DNA from: Ferruginibacter sp. HRS2-29
GTDB taxonomy: Bacteria > Bacteroidota > Bacteroidia > Chitinophagales > Chitinophagaceae
Length of the DNA stretch: 54,656 bases
Reading direction: 5' to 3'
NCBI RefSeq assembly: GCF_024343615.1
Contig: NZ_RJUB01000013.1
Location: forward strand, 1-54,656
Below, piece after piece: positions 27,081-35,837 of the stretch. A program made the translations under genes and the position numbers. Within the stretch, counting starts at the first letter, position 1. Every line of letters begins with the position of its first letter. The notes under the pieces are model-generated. The model ran no database searches. It had not been told where the DNA came from and saw nothing but the letters and a program-made list of their open reading frames with translations.

Positions 27081-29123
27081 CCTTATCAACACCGACGTCC
27101 CCTTCTGATTCACCCTTCTTCCCGTAATGCTATCAAAATAATTCAGCACCCACACATAAGTTCCCGGATCTGCACCCTGCCCTTTGAAACGGCCATCCCA
27201 TTGCTTTGTCCAGTCGGTAGTGGAGAATACGAGCTGGCCGAAACGGTTGTAAACACTGAAATGCAGGTCCTGTGCCTTATAGGCGCTGAGCGGGTATAAA
27301 TGATCGTTTACACCATCACCGTTAGGCGTAAACGCTTTTGGTACGGCTATGTAACAGCTGAATACAACTCTCACCGGGCGTGAGAGCGTATCATAACAAC
27401 CGTAATCATTTTTCACGATCAACCGTGGGGCGGCGGCATAATCACCGGAATTGCGGGGAACATACGTTTGTGGCGACGGGTTCCTTACTGAGCTGGTGTT
27501 TCCATTATCAAAAACCCAGTTCCATTCGGTGATCCTGCCGATCGTTTTGTTGACAAATTTCGCCGGTTCATTCGGACAAACAATGGATGTCACTTCAAAA
27601 TCGGCGATAAGGAGATTGTCAAAAAAGATGGTTGTTTTGGAAGTATCGCTGCACACACCGTTGGTAACAATCAGTTGCGCCAGCTTCTGCCTGTAATCAG
27701 TATAAGGGATCACAGGATTGGGCGTGCTGTTGGTGATGCTGTTATCAAAGAGCCACTTCCAATTGTTCACACCATTGGCGCCGTTGTGTGTGTATTGCAC
27801 TACGTTTTTATCACAACCATAAATAATGTTGTAAGTGAAATCCGCATTTACCGTATCCTTCACTTCAAAAGTGATATTGCTGCCTACAGGTGTCTGCTGG
27901 CTGCATTCATCAAAAATGCTATTGCCATCTGTTCCGTTTTTCAGGCGGATAGTATAAAAACCACCAACCTGCATCGGGGCAGATAAGGTGACAAGGATCT
28001 TTTTAGAAAGCCCGTTGGTACAATTCACGCCAGCTGCGGAACTGATGGTGACAGGTACCGGCCCGCCGATCACTTCAAAATCACTGCCATTGGCAGCGAT
28101 GGAGGAGCAGAGCATCTGTTTTTTAAATACCAGTTCCAGTGTACGCGGGGCACATTTTACTTTTGTAAGGCTGTCCATCGGGGTAGGGATCAGCGGAAAC
28201 ACGGTAAAAGAAACTTTATCACCCACCGGTACTTCACGGTCGCAGTTGTCGAGCAGTGTATTGCCATCACCGCCTCTTTTGGCGGTTACGGTGTAAGTGC
28301 CCGGAGGCAGAGGTGTATCAAGTGTGAGTATCAGCGAATCCATATCGAAGCCATTGGTACATACCGAACTGGCTGCTCCGATGATGTTGATACCCGGCGC
28401 ATTGATGGAGAAATCGGAGCCGTTGGCTGCCATCGATTTGCATTTCATGTCCTTATTGAGCAGGATGCGTATCTGTTTTGCATCGCAGGCGGCTTCGCCA
28501 CTCAGCAGAGCCGGTAGCTTTGGATCGGTGATACTGGCCGTACCGCCTGTGAAGTCGAGAGTATAACCATCTGTAGAAACAGTAAAATTATTTACCATTA
28601 ATAAATATTGCCTGCCCACGGTGATCACCGGCATCCGGTTAAATGGACTGTTGGAACTCGCCGCCCCTTCGCAATGTACATCTCCCGTGCCGGCCGGAAC
28701 GCAACCCGTAGGCGTTTGCGGAAACGGTGGGGAAGTCTCGGCGCCCACGCCATATAAATTGAGCGAGACCTGTAAAGCTGAATTGGTAAAAACTTCGTTG
28801 GGGTCCCTGCCGGTAATATCAAAAAGGCACCAGTCGTAATCATCCGCCGCATTCAGGCCTTTGATCACAAATCCCAATGTTCCGGACTGGAAGCAGGTGA
28901 ATTTATACCAGAAAGCCCTGTCGGAAGTGGCCGTGATCGTACATCCACGGATGGCGATTGCCTGGCCGGTACAGTTGGCCAGGTCGGGTTGCTTGAACTG
29001 GGAAGTACCGCATACGGGGATAGCGCTGGAAGGCGTCATACCCGGCAGCGAACATGGCTGCGCCTGCGAATACCTGGAAATAAGGGCGAAGGAAATAAAT
29101 AATATAAGTAGTTTTTTTACCAT
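27078..29123 (-). CDS. Secreted PKD-domain protein with T9SS type B sorting domain
   Basis: 681 residues. Signal peptide 1-21 ('SRYSQAQP'). The N-terminal part has cysteine-containing beta domains, then two related Big-like repeats around 'DMKCKSMAANGSDFSINAPG' (about 225-330) and 'KQMLCSSIAANGSDFEVIGG' (about 330-420). PKD-type segments follow ('NNWKWLFDNSITNSTPNP', 'EWNWVFDNGNTSSVRNPSP'). The C-terminal 'VPKAFTPNGDGVNDHLYP ... FSVYNRFGQLVFSTTDW ... WDGRFKGQGADPGTYVW' is the gliding-motility (CHU_C/type B) sorting domain. It is a surface adhesin-like T9SS substrate with unknown ligand. mutS lies upstream on the same strand. Confidence 0.9.
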   Translation of the reverse strand: MVKKLLILFISFALISRYSQAQPCSLPGMTPSSAIPVCGTSQFKQPDLANCTGQAIAIRGCTITATSDRAFWYKFTCFQSGTLGFVIKGLNAADDYDWCLFDITGRDPNEVFTNSALQVSLNLYGVGAETSPPFPQTPTGCVPAGTGDVHCEGAASSNSPFNRMPVITVGRQYLLMVNNFTVSTDGYTLDFTGGTASITDPKLPALLSGEAACDAKQIRILLNKDMKCKSMAANGSDFSINAPGINIIGAASSVCTNGFDMDSLILTLDTPLPPGTYTVTAKRGGDGNTLLDNCDREVPVGDKVSFTVFPLIPTPMDSLTKVKCAPRTLELVFKKQMLCSSIAANGSDFEVIGGPVPVTISSAAGVNCTNGLSKKILVTLSAPMQVGGFYTIRLKNGTDGNSIFDECSQQTPVGSNITFEVKDTVNADFTYNIIYGCDKNVVQYTHNGANGVNNWKWLFDNSITNSTPNPVIPYTDYRQKLAQLIVTNGVCSDTSKTTIFFDNLLIADFEVTSIVCPNEPAKFVNKTIGRITEWNWVFDNGNTSSVRNPSPQTYVPRNSGDYAAAPRLIVKNDYGCYDTLSRPVRVVFSCYIAVPKAFTPNGDGVNDHLYPLSAYKAQDLHFSVYNRFGQLVFSTTDWTKQWDGRFKGQGADPGTYVWVLNYFDSITGRRVNQKGTSVLIR

Positions 29124-29197
29124 AAGCGTTGCAAAGATATCTGAAAGATACTTTTTAAGCTCCGATCGCTGCTGCCTGCCTTACATTTTTTAACAAC

Positions 29198-31804
29198 CTA
29201 CTTTATTTTGCCTTTGATCTCCTGCAGTTTCAGCAATGCTTCCACAGGGGTGAGCCGGTTGATGTCTACCGTATCCAGCAGGTTGCGGATCTCCTCGAAC
29301 GTCACTGAATGCACATCAAAAATATTTAACTGCATCTTCGGGGTATTCAGGTTTTTCACCGAAGCTTCGATGCTGCCGTGGCCGGTCTGGTGGTCATCGC
29401 GGCTTTCTTCCAGCTGCGCCAGTATCTCATTGGCCCGGTCTATCAGCGATGGAGGCATACCCGCCATACGGGCCACGTGTATACCAAAGCTATGCGTACT
29501 GCCGCCAGCGGCGAGTTTGCGCAGGAAAATGATCTTATTGCCCACTTCCTTATTGGTGATGTGATAATTTTTTATCCGGGGAAATTTATTTTCCAGCTCG
29601 TTCAGTTCGTGGTAATGCGTAGCAAATAATGTTTTGGGCGCAAAGGGCGATTGATGAATATATTCTGCGATACTCCAGGCGATGGAAATACCATCGTAGG
29701 TGGAGGTGCCCCTGCCGATCTCATCCAGTAATATCAGGCTGCGGGAAGTAAGGTTGTTGATGATGCTGGCCGTTTCATTCATTTCCACCATGAAGGTACT
29801 TTCGCCGCCACTGAGGTTATCGCTGGCGCCAACACGGGTGAATATCTTATCAGTTAAAGGAATGCTGGCGGCCGATGCCGGAACAAAACTTCCCATGTGC
29901 GCCATCAATGTGATGAGCGCCGTCTGGCGCAGGATAGCGCTTTTACCACTCATGTTGGGGCCGGTGAGTATGATCAGCTGTTGCGTGGCAGCATCCAGGT
30001 TGATGTCGTTGGTGATGTAAGCTTCTCCGGCAGGCAGGTTGGGTTCTATCACGGGGTGGCGACTGTCTTTCAGCGAAAGTTCGTGGCCATCGTGCAGGAT
30101 CGGTTTTTTATAACCATATTGCAATGCATTGCCGGCAAAGCAGCCCAGGCAATCGAGCACAGCCATCACATGGCCATTCACCTGCATGGGGGCTATATAA
30201 TCCTGGAGTTCATTGAGCAGTTCCTGGAAAACCTGTTGTTCGATCTGGAATATCTTGTCTTCCGCCCCAACGATCTTTTCCTCGTATACTTTCAGTTCGG
30301 GGGTGATATAACGTTCGGCATTGGCAAGTGTCTGCTTCCGGATCCAGGTTTCCGGAACCTTGCTTTTGTGCAGGTTGGTCACTTCGAGGTAATAACCGAA
30401 AACATTATTGAAACTGATCTTGAGGGAAGAAATACCTGTATTAAGTGCTTCTTTTTGCTGAAGCTCGAGCAAATAATTTTTTCCGCCGCTGGCGATCTCA
30501 CGGAGCTCATCGAGCTCGGCATGTATGCCCCTGGCAATGAGCCCGCCTTTATTAGCGGCCGCCGGCGGATTCTCCGCGATCTCGGTGATAATTTTTTCTA
30601 AGATATAATTACAGCTGTTGAGCGAATCGCCCAGCCTTTTCAGGTAACTGTTGGAAGATGCGCTGCAGATAGTTTTGATCGCTTCTGTTTGCTGCAATCC
30701 TTTTGCTACCTGCAATACTTCGCGTGGATTGATCTTTTTCAGCGGCACTTTACTCGCCAGCCTTTCCACATCACCGGCCTGTTTTATATGCGATGCGATC
30801 TTGTTGCGGGTATCGGTTTCCTTGATCAGGTATTCTACCGTATCCAGCCGTTCGTTGATGCGGGTGATATCGTTCAACGGCATCAGCATCCATCTGCGCA
30901 ACAGACGCGAACCCATCGGGGAAACGGTATTGTTGATGGTTTTGAAAAGCGTGTTCTGTTCGCCATTACCCATCAGTTCGAGATTGCGGATGGTGAAACG
31001 ATCCATCCACAGATGGTCATCTTTGTTGATGCGCTGCAGTGAAGTGATATGTTGCAGGTTGGGGTGCTCGGTATCCTTGAGGTAGTGGAGTATTGCGCCG
31101 GAGGCGATGATCCCGTTCTTCAATTCTTCTACCCCAAAACCTTTGAGGCTGTGTGTACCAAAATGCTTCAACAGGTTTTCCTGTGCATACTGCTCAGTGA
31201 AGATCCACTCATCCAGAGAGTAGGTAAAAAAACTGTTACCGAAATATTCTTTGAACAGTTTTTGCCTGTTGCGCTGAAAGATCACTTCGGCGGGTTGCAG
31301 GCTCTGCAATAATTTATCGGTGTATTCCTTATCCCCTTCGGCGATGAAAAATTCTCCCGTGCTGATATCTAAAAATGCCAGCCCTATGAGATCATCTGTA
31401 AAATGCAGGGAAGCGAGAAAGTTGTTGTTGTTATGTTCGAGTAATTTGTCGCTGGTAGCTACTCCCGGCGTAACGAGTTCTGTTACCCCTCTTTTTACAA
31501 TTCCTTTGGCTGCTTTGGGATCTTCGAGCTGATCGCAGATGGCTACGCGATAACCGGCTTTTACCAGTTTGTGCAGGTAAGTATCCATGGCGTGGTGCGG
31601 AAATCCTGCCAGCTCGGAGGCATCGGGATTGCCATTGTTCCGCTTGGTTAATGTGATACCCAAAACCTGCGCTGTGATGATGGCATCCTGCCCGAAAGTT
31701 TCATAAAAATCACCCACCCTGAAGAGCAAAATAGCATCAGGATATTTCGCCTTGATGGCGTTGTGCTGCTGCATTAAAGGGGTTTCGCCTGCTGATTTTG
31801 CCAT
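29198..31804 (-). CDS. mutS: DNA mismatch repair protein MutS
   Basis: 868 residues, full family length. The mismatch-reading motif Phe33-Tyr34-Glu35 ('RVGDFYETFG') is in domain I. Connector and clamp domains follow, then the ATPase domain with Walker A 'TGPNMSGKSAILRQ', Walker B 'LILLDEIGRGTSTYDG', and the signature 'ASDNLSGGESTFMVEM'. A C-terminal helical tail ends the protein. MutS binds mismatches and recruits MutL. On the minus strand a TATTTTTG (31817-31810) lies 5 bp before the ATG and fits the Bacteroidota -7 box, so the message may be leaderless. Confidence 0.98.
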   Translation of the reverse strand: MAKSAGETPLMQQHNAIKAKYPDAILLFRVGDFYETFGQDAIITAQVLGITLTKRNNGNPDASELAGFPHHAMDTYLHKLVKAGYRVAICDQLEDPKAAKGIVKRGVTELVTPGVATSDKLLEHNNNNFLASLHFTDDLIGLAFLDISTGEFFIAEGDKEYTDKLLQSLQPAEVIFQRNRQKLFKEYFGNSFFTYSLDEWIFTEQYAQENLLKHFGTHSLKGFGVEELKNGIIASGAILHYLKDTEHPNLQHITSLQRINKDDHLWMDRFTIRNLELMGNGEQNTLFKTINNTVSPMGSRLLRRWMLMPLNDITRINERLDTVEYLIKETDTRNKIASHIKQAGDVERLASKVPLKKINPREVLQVAKGLQQTEAIKTICSASSNSYLKRLGDSLNSCNYILEKIITEIAENPPAAANKGGLIARGIHAELDELREIASGGKNYLLELQQKEALNTGISSLKISFNNVFGYYLEVTNLHKSKVPETWIRKQTLANAERYITPELKVYEEKIVGAEDKIFQIEQQVFQELLNELQDYIAPMQVNGHVMAVLDCLGCFAGNALQYGYKKPILHDGHELSLKDSRHPVIEPNLPAGEAYITNDINLDAATQQLIILTGPNMSGKSAILRQTALITLMAHMGSFVPASAASIPLTDKIFTRVGASDNLSGGESTFMVEMNETASIINNLTSRSLILLDEIGRGTSTYDGISIAWSIAEYIHQSPFAPKTLFATHYHELNELENKFPRIKNYHITNKEVGNKIIFLRKLAAGGSTHSFGIHVARMAGMPPSLIDRANEILAQLEESRDDHQTGHGSIEASVKNLNTPKMQLNIFDVHSVTFEEIRNLLDTVDINRLTPVEALLKLQEIKGKIK

Positions 31805-31826
31805 AGCGACAAAAATAGGGAAAATG

Positions 31827-31980
31827 TATGATCTATGATGTATGATCTATGATCTGGTTCATTCGGTCTGGAATTTTAAATGAGCCTCCAGATTTTAGGA
31901 GATCCGAAGTGTTTATTATCGTTTCATCCTAAAGATACCATACATCATAGATCAAAGATCATAGATCATACATCATAGAT
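31827..31980. repeat. 7-bp repeats TATGATC and CATAGAT between mutS and the DUF4407 gene
   Basis: TATGATC, TATGATG, TATGATC, TATGATC (31827-31854), and, inverted, CATACAT, CATAGAT, CAAAGAT, CATAGAT, CATACAT, CATAGAT (31939-31980). The two blocks can pair. The second block ends 4 bp before the stop codon of the DUF4407 gene. Confidence 0.85.
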
Positions 31981-31983
31981 ATT

Positions 31984-33180
31984 TTAGTTCTCCTGCTTCG
32001 TAAGCACTTCCTTCTTCATTCTTTCCCACAATCCATCGAGGCTCTGGTGTTTATTTTCTTTCCACTGCTGGCTGAACGCTTTTATTTTTTCGTCGCGCTG
32101 ATCTTTGGTGAGGGAGAAAAAATCTTTGATCGCCTGCTGGTCATTTTCAAAAGCCAGCTGGTTGTACATTTCTTTGAGCAGTTGTTCTTTTCTTGTATTA
32201 AAATTCGCCATCTCTATTTCCATGTCTTCGCGGAGCACTACTTTTTCATCATAACTTCCCGAAGGCAACATGGTCTTTGCAATCACCGGCATCAGTTCTA
32301 TAAGCATGAGAATAAAAACGATGAGGTAATACCTGAATTGCAGTGCACTGCTGGTTTTTAGCAGATTCGATAAAGCTTCCACCCGGGTAAGGAAACCATT
32401 GTTGAGGTAGTTGGTAAATTCCGTTTCGGCCTGCTTTATACTGGTTTCAATTCCTTTCAGTTCACTGGCGATGGTATCCAGTTTTACCTTGTTATTTTTT
32501 TGCAGTTGCTGGTATTCCCCATCCAGTTTCTGGTATTCATTCCTTTTGGCGATAGCGATATCTTTTATCCCCACCTTACCCGTTCCACCGCTGCCATCGG
32601 TTTCCGAAAGGAAATCGGCACGGGCTTTTGTCACATCCTCATATTTTGCAGAGTTTTCAACTTGCAATGCCGCCTGTTGCTTCAGCAGTTCATCTTTTCT
32701 ATTCTTATACAAGGTATCCAGTTCGCTGCGTTTGGCCAGTTTTTTCTTTTCATTGTCCAGCGAAGTCTGCAGTTTTATTTCCTTATCGAACATATACAAT
32801 ACAGCCGGCTGCGCCATAAAGGTGCCGATAGTCAGCGCCAGTAGTCCACGGAAGAGCAGTGGTGTAAATCTTTTCTTGTTAAATTTTGTGATGCCTTTTA
32901 TCAAAGCCCGGTCGATGGTGAGGATGATGAAACCCATGAAAATGCCGAGCAGTACGGAGATGAATATCGAATCCACGATGGTGCTGAAAAAGTAGGTCCA
33001 GGTAAAAGTGGCGAACAGCCAGGTGGTCAGTACTGTCATGCCGATGATGCGGTAGCGGTTGCGGTCTACCACCGAATCTACGAGCAGTTCCTTTTCGGCG
33101 GTAGAAAGCCACCATAAGAATTCACTGAATTGCGACGGGGCATAATGTTCCCGCTGGGAAATAGGGATGTTCTTTTCCAT
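31984..33180 (-). CDS. DUF4407 domain-containing membrane protein
   Basis: 398 residues with N-terminal membrane segments (about 45-65, 70-95 and 112-132, 'LLFRGLLALTIGTFMAQPAVLYMF'), a long coiled coil (about 135-275, rich in K/E/Q with 'KLDGEYQQLQKNNKVKLDTIASELKGIETSIKQAETEF' character), a further membrane segment (about 285-305, 'YYLIVFILMLIELMPVIAKTM') and a second helical tail. This is the DUF4407 layout. Function is unknown; the coiled coil probably lies in the periplasm and the tail in the cytoplasm. The start ATG is followed by 'EKNIPISQREHYAPSQFSEF'. It diverges from lolA. Confidence 0.85.
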   Translation of the reverse strand: MEKNIPISQREHYAPSQFSEFLWWLSTAEKELLVDSVVDRNRYRIIGMTVLTTWLFATFTWTYFFSTIVDSIFISVLLGIFMGFIILTIDRALIKGITKFNKKRFTPLLFRGLLALTIGTFMAQPAVLYMFDKEIKLQTSLDNEKKKLAKRSELDTLYKNRKDELLKQQAALQVENSAKYEDVTKARADFLSETDGSGGTGKVGIKDIAIAKRNEYQKLDGEYQQLQKNNKVKLDTIASELKGIETSIKQAETEFTNYLNNGFLTRVEALSNLLKTSSALQFRYYLIVFILMLIELMPVIAKTMLPSGSYDEKVVLREDMEIEMANFNTRKEQLLKEMYNQLAFENDQQAIKDFFSLTKDQRDEKIKAFSQQWKENKHQSLDGLWERMKKEVLTKQEN

Positions 33181-33361
33181 GATAAAGGGATAAGTTGATT
33201 ACTAAATATGAATCAATAGGGGAGCTGAGTTGAAGGACTAAAGTAATATTTAATATGCTGAATGTGGAAAGAAGTAACCCTGAATATTTCCCGGCAGCCA
33301 TACATTAACAGTTTATTAATTAAGGGGCTTAAACCGCTGTGCTATAAACAGGTCTATTGCC

Positions 33362-33369
33362 TATCTTTG
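33362..33369 (+). promoter_or_regulatory. Candidate -7 box (TATCTTTG) of lolA
   Basis: TATCTTTG matches the TAnnTTTG -7 consensus of Bacteroidota promoters. It is 50 bp before the lolA ATG at 33420. The -33 element is not clear. Confidence 0.4.
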
Positions 33370-33419
33370 CGCCACTTTGGCAAAATGGCAAAGTAATTGT
33401 TTTAGTAAAAGAAAAAAAT

Positions 33420-34082
33420 ATGAAAAAGTTCTACAGCAGCCTGGTACTCATTTTCGCAGCGGTCTTATTTGTACAGGCACAGGTGCCAAAAGGAATGGGT
33501 ACAAGCGATCCCGAAGGGAAAAAAGTATTGGATGCGGTAAGTGCCAAGTTCAAAACGTACAAATCCGTACAGGCAAAATTCTCCCTTAAAATAGAAAATG
33601 CCTCCGGCAAAAATGTAGGCTCAAAAAGCGGTACCGTTTATATGAAAGGGTCCAAATACAGGATCAGCGTTACCGGCCAGGAAATATTCAGCGATGGCAG
33701 CAATGTGTGGACATACGATAAGGCTTCCAACGAAGTGACCGTCACCAAGCTGGATGCATCGGCTAATTCGATCACCCCACAGAAATTATTCACCAATTTT
33801 TACGATAAGGACTTTTTATACAAACTCAACGGTAATGTAAAAGTGGGCGCAAAGCAGATGAAAGAAATCGAACTTACGCCGGTAGACAAGACAAAAGCAT
33901 TTCACAAGGTTTTGTTGTACGTGGATAACAACGTGATCAACACCACCAAAATATTTGAAAAGACCGGTAACAGGATCACTTACAGCACCAGCAGCATGAC
34001 GCCCAACGGTGCAATCGGAGACGATATGTTTGTATTTGATGCAAAAAAATACCCTGGTGTGGAAGTGGTAGACCTCCGGTAA
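33420..34082 (+). CDS. lolA: LolA-like outer-membrane lipoprotein carrier protein
   Basis: 220 residues with signal peptide 1-20 ('AAVLFVQAQ'). The mature part is a LolA half-barrel: 'DAVSAKFKTYKSVQAKFSLKIENASGKNVGSKSGTVYMKGSKYRISV' and 'SDGSNVWTYDKASNEVTVTKLD' are the typical strands, with 'PVDKTKAFHKVLLYVD' later. LolA ferries lipoproteins from the inner membrane LolCDE complex to the outer membrane, a central task in an organism with many surface lipoproteins. The frame extends 21 codons upstream, but only the ATG at 33420 gives a signal peptide. Followed by repeats and a strong terminator. Confidence 0.88.
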   Translation: MKKFYSSLVLIFAAVLFVQAQVPKGMGTSDPEGKKVLDAVSAKFKTYKSVQAKFSLKIENASGKNVGSKSGTVYMKGSKYRISVTGQEIFSDGSNVWTYDKASNEVTVTKLDASANSITPQKLFTNFYDKDFLYKLNGNVKVGAKQMKEIELTPVDKTKAFHKVLLYVDNNVINTTKIFEKTGNRITYSTSSMTPNGAIGDDMFVFDAKKYPGVEVVDLR

Positions 34083-34083
34083 T

Positions 34084-34111
34084 CTATGATCTGAGATGTA
34101 TGATCTATGAT
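34084..34111. repeat. 7-bp repeats CTATGAT behind lolA
   Basis: CTATGAT, CTGAGAT, GTATGAT, CTATGAT, beginning two bases after the lolA stop codon. Confidence 0.85.
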
Positions 34112-34133
34112 CTTATTTAAATCGAATAATATA

Positions 34134-34167
34134 AAAATCCCCGAAGTTTATAAGCTTCGGGGATTTT
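34134..34167. terminator. Bidirectional terminator between lolA and ubiX
   Basis: AAAATCCCCGAAG (34134-34146), 8-nt loop, CTTCGGGGATTTT (34155-34167): a 13-bp perfect stem between two convergent genes. Confidence 0.9.
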
Positions 34168-34193
34168 GTTTATCGTTCAAAAGTTAGAGAGAT

Positions 34194-34235
34194 CATAGAT
34201 CATACATCATAGATCATACATCATAGATCATAGAT
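34194..34235. repeat. 7-bp repeats CATAGAT / CATACAT covering the ubiX stop
   Basis: Six units: CATAGAT, CATACAT, CATAGAT, CATACAT, CATAGAT, CATAGAT. The TCA at 34228-34230, inside the fifth and sixth units, is the complement of the ubiX stop codon TGA. This array is the inverse of the one at 34084-34111 across the terminator. Confidence 0.88.
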
Positions 34236-34797
34236 TTTCCTGGCTTCCCCACCTGAATGATGTTGCCGTCAACCCGGCCAGGTCTATCACCCTATCTACC
34301 ACCGTGGCTGCCACTTCTTCCACTGTTTTTGGCTGGCTGTAGAATGATGGTGTTGCGGGGCAAATGATACCGCCGGCCAGTGTGATCGTTTCCATATTAC
34401 GAATGTGAATAAGGCTGTAAGGAGTTTCCCTGGCTACGCAAATGAGTTTGCGACGTTCTTTCAACATCACATCGGCCGCTCTTGTAATGACATCATTTGA
34501 TATCCCGACGGCGATGCGTCCCAAAGTACCCATACTGCAGGGGATGATGATCATGGTGGTATATTGCCCTGAGCCGGAAACGAATGGTGCGGAGAAATCA
34601 TCGGCTTCGTAGTATTTTACCGGGAAATGCCGGTGGCTTTCATCGCCTAATTCGGTCTCCCATACCAGTCGTGCATTTTTGGTGAAAACGACCGATAATT
34701 CAGCAACCTGGGCCTTTAAGTCCAGTAATTTTGTTAATAATAGCTTTGTATATACTGATCCGCTGGCTCCCGTTACTGCTACAACAATTTTTTGCAT
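34228..34797 (-). CDS. ubiX: UbiX-family flavin prenyltransferase
   Basis: 189 residues. 'VVAVTGASGSVYTKLLL' (4-20) is the flavin phosphate-binding N-terminus; 'IIPCSMGTLGRIAVGISNDVITRAADVMLKERRKLICVARETPYS' and 'ITLAGGIICPATPSFY' are UbiX hallmarks. The enzyme attaches dimethylallyl to FMN to make the prenylated cofactor of UbiD decarboxylases. No ubiD lies nearby. The C-terminal residues 'NL' and the stop codon fall in the 7-bp repeat array, so the last codons may have been altered by it. Confidence 0.92.
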   Translation of the reverse strand: MQKIVVAVTGASGSVYTKLLLTKLLDLKAQVAELSVVFTKNARLVWETELGDESHRHFPVKYYEADDFSAPFVSGSGQYTTMIIIPCSMGTLGRIAVGISNDVITRAADVMLKERRKLICVARETPYSLIHIRNMETITLAGGIICPATPSFYSQPKTVEEVAATVVDRVIDLAGLTATSFRWGSQENL

Positions 34798-34839
34798 TAT
34801 TTTCCCGTTTAATAAGCTAAGCTACTAAACAATTAAAGG

Positions 34840-35379
34840 ATGCAAAAGTTTAAATGGTTTTTACTGTCAATCGTCCTCATCGCCACGGGTTTTGCATTTA
34901 CGGCGCCTGCCGGAAATGGTTCCAAAGAAAAGATCCACTGGATCACGCTGCAGGAGCTCAATGAAGTCTATTACAAAAATCCCAAACCGATATTGATCGA
35001 CGTGTATACCGATTGGTGCGGATGGTGCAAACAGATGGATCGAACCACTTACCAGAACAGCAAGCTGGCGGCTTATGTAAATGAAAAATATTATGCCGTG
35101 CGGTTCGATGCAGAATCAACAGACACCGTTTTTTTCAATAAACAAAAATTTGCTTACAATCCTGCCGTGAAGGCCAACGAACTCGCGATGTACCTCACTT
35201 TCGGCCGCCTCGAATTTCCACATACTATTTTCCTTTCTGCCATTGATGCAAGGCCTGCACCGTTATCCGGCTACATGAAACCGAAAGAGATGGAAGCCCC
35301 GGTGAAATTTTTTGGCGAGAAAGCAGATGCCAATCAAACCTTCATTGAATTTAATAAGACCATGAAGAAAGAATGGTAA
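34840..35379 (+). CDS. Periplasmic thioredoxin-fold protein (CGWC)
   Basis: 179 residues. An N-terminal hydrophobic signal (about 1-23) is followed by a thioredoxin fold with active-site Cys60-Gly-Trp-Cys63 in 'PILIDVYTDWCGWCKQMD'. 'NEKYYAVRFDAESTD' and 'FPHTIFLSAID' (with the cis-proline) continue the fold. A CGWC centre and family context (DUF255/thioredoxin_7-like) suggest a disulfide reductase or isomerase of the envelope. The gene diverges from ubiX with a 42-bp gap, and 7-bp AATTAAG repeats begin right after it. Confidence 0.85.
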   Translation: MQKFKWFLLSIVLIATGFAFTAPAGNGSKEKIHWITLQELNEVYYKNPKPILIDVYTDWCGWCKQMDRTTYQNSKLAAYVNEKYYAVRFDAESTDTVFFNKQKFAYNPAVKANELAMYLTFGRLEFPHTIFLSAIDARPAPLSGYMKPKEMEAPVKFFGEKADANQTFIEFNKTMKKEW

Positions 35380-35837
35380 TTCAATTAAGAATTAAGAATT
35401 AAAAATTAAGAATGCAGGCAGGAGCAAAAATTTCTGTTGATACAAACTTCTCTGAATGGGTTAAGCTGCATATTTTCACCATTTACCATTCACTTTGAAT
35501 ATGGGATGCTGCTAACACACGCCCTGGTCGGCGGAAGTCATCAGGACGGATTGCTTTCTGGGGTTCATGAAAAGTTTGCGACAGTTGTTGTTTGTAACAC
35601 ACCAACAATTTTTTTAAAATGTATTTTTATTTTTACGAAGTAAAAAATAATCAGCGAAATCATTTTATCCTTTAAAATCAGCGATTATTTTATTTCAAAT
35701 CATCATTCTGAAAGTATCTACATTTTCACCATTCACTATTGACTATTCACTATCTTGTGACGGATAAATCACCACTTGTACACTACAACGTTTTCGCTTT
35801 GCTTTGTTGCTTCGCGGAATAAAAAATCAGCTCAACA
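35380..35837. repeat. 458-bp gene-free stretch with 7-bp repeats
   Basis: AATTAAG, AATTAAG, AATTAAA, AATTAAG (35386-35413) begin next to the thioredoxin gene; CACCATT/TACCATT/CACTTTG at about 35476-35496; CACCATT, CACTATT, GACTATT, CACTATC at 35727-35754. AAATAATC and GATTATTT with TCAGCGA copies (about 35645-35692) form a weak stem. A 68-codon open frame at 35437-35643 has no recognisable features and overlaps the repeats; I do not regard it as a gene. Confidence 0.6.

Noticed and set aside
35437..35643. 68-codon open frame in the gap before the GH3 gene
   Set aside because: Overlaps 7-bp repeats, lacks signal or domain, and has no recognisable homologue.
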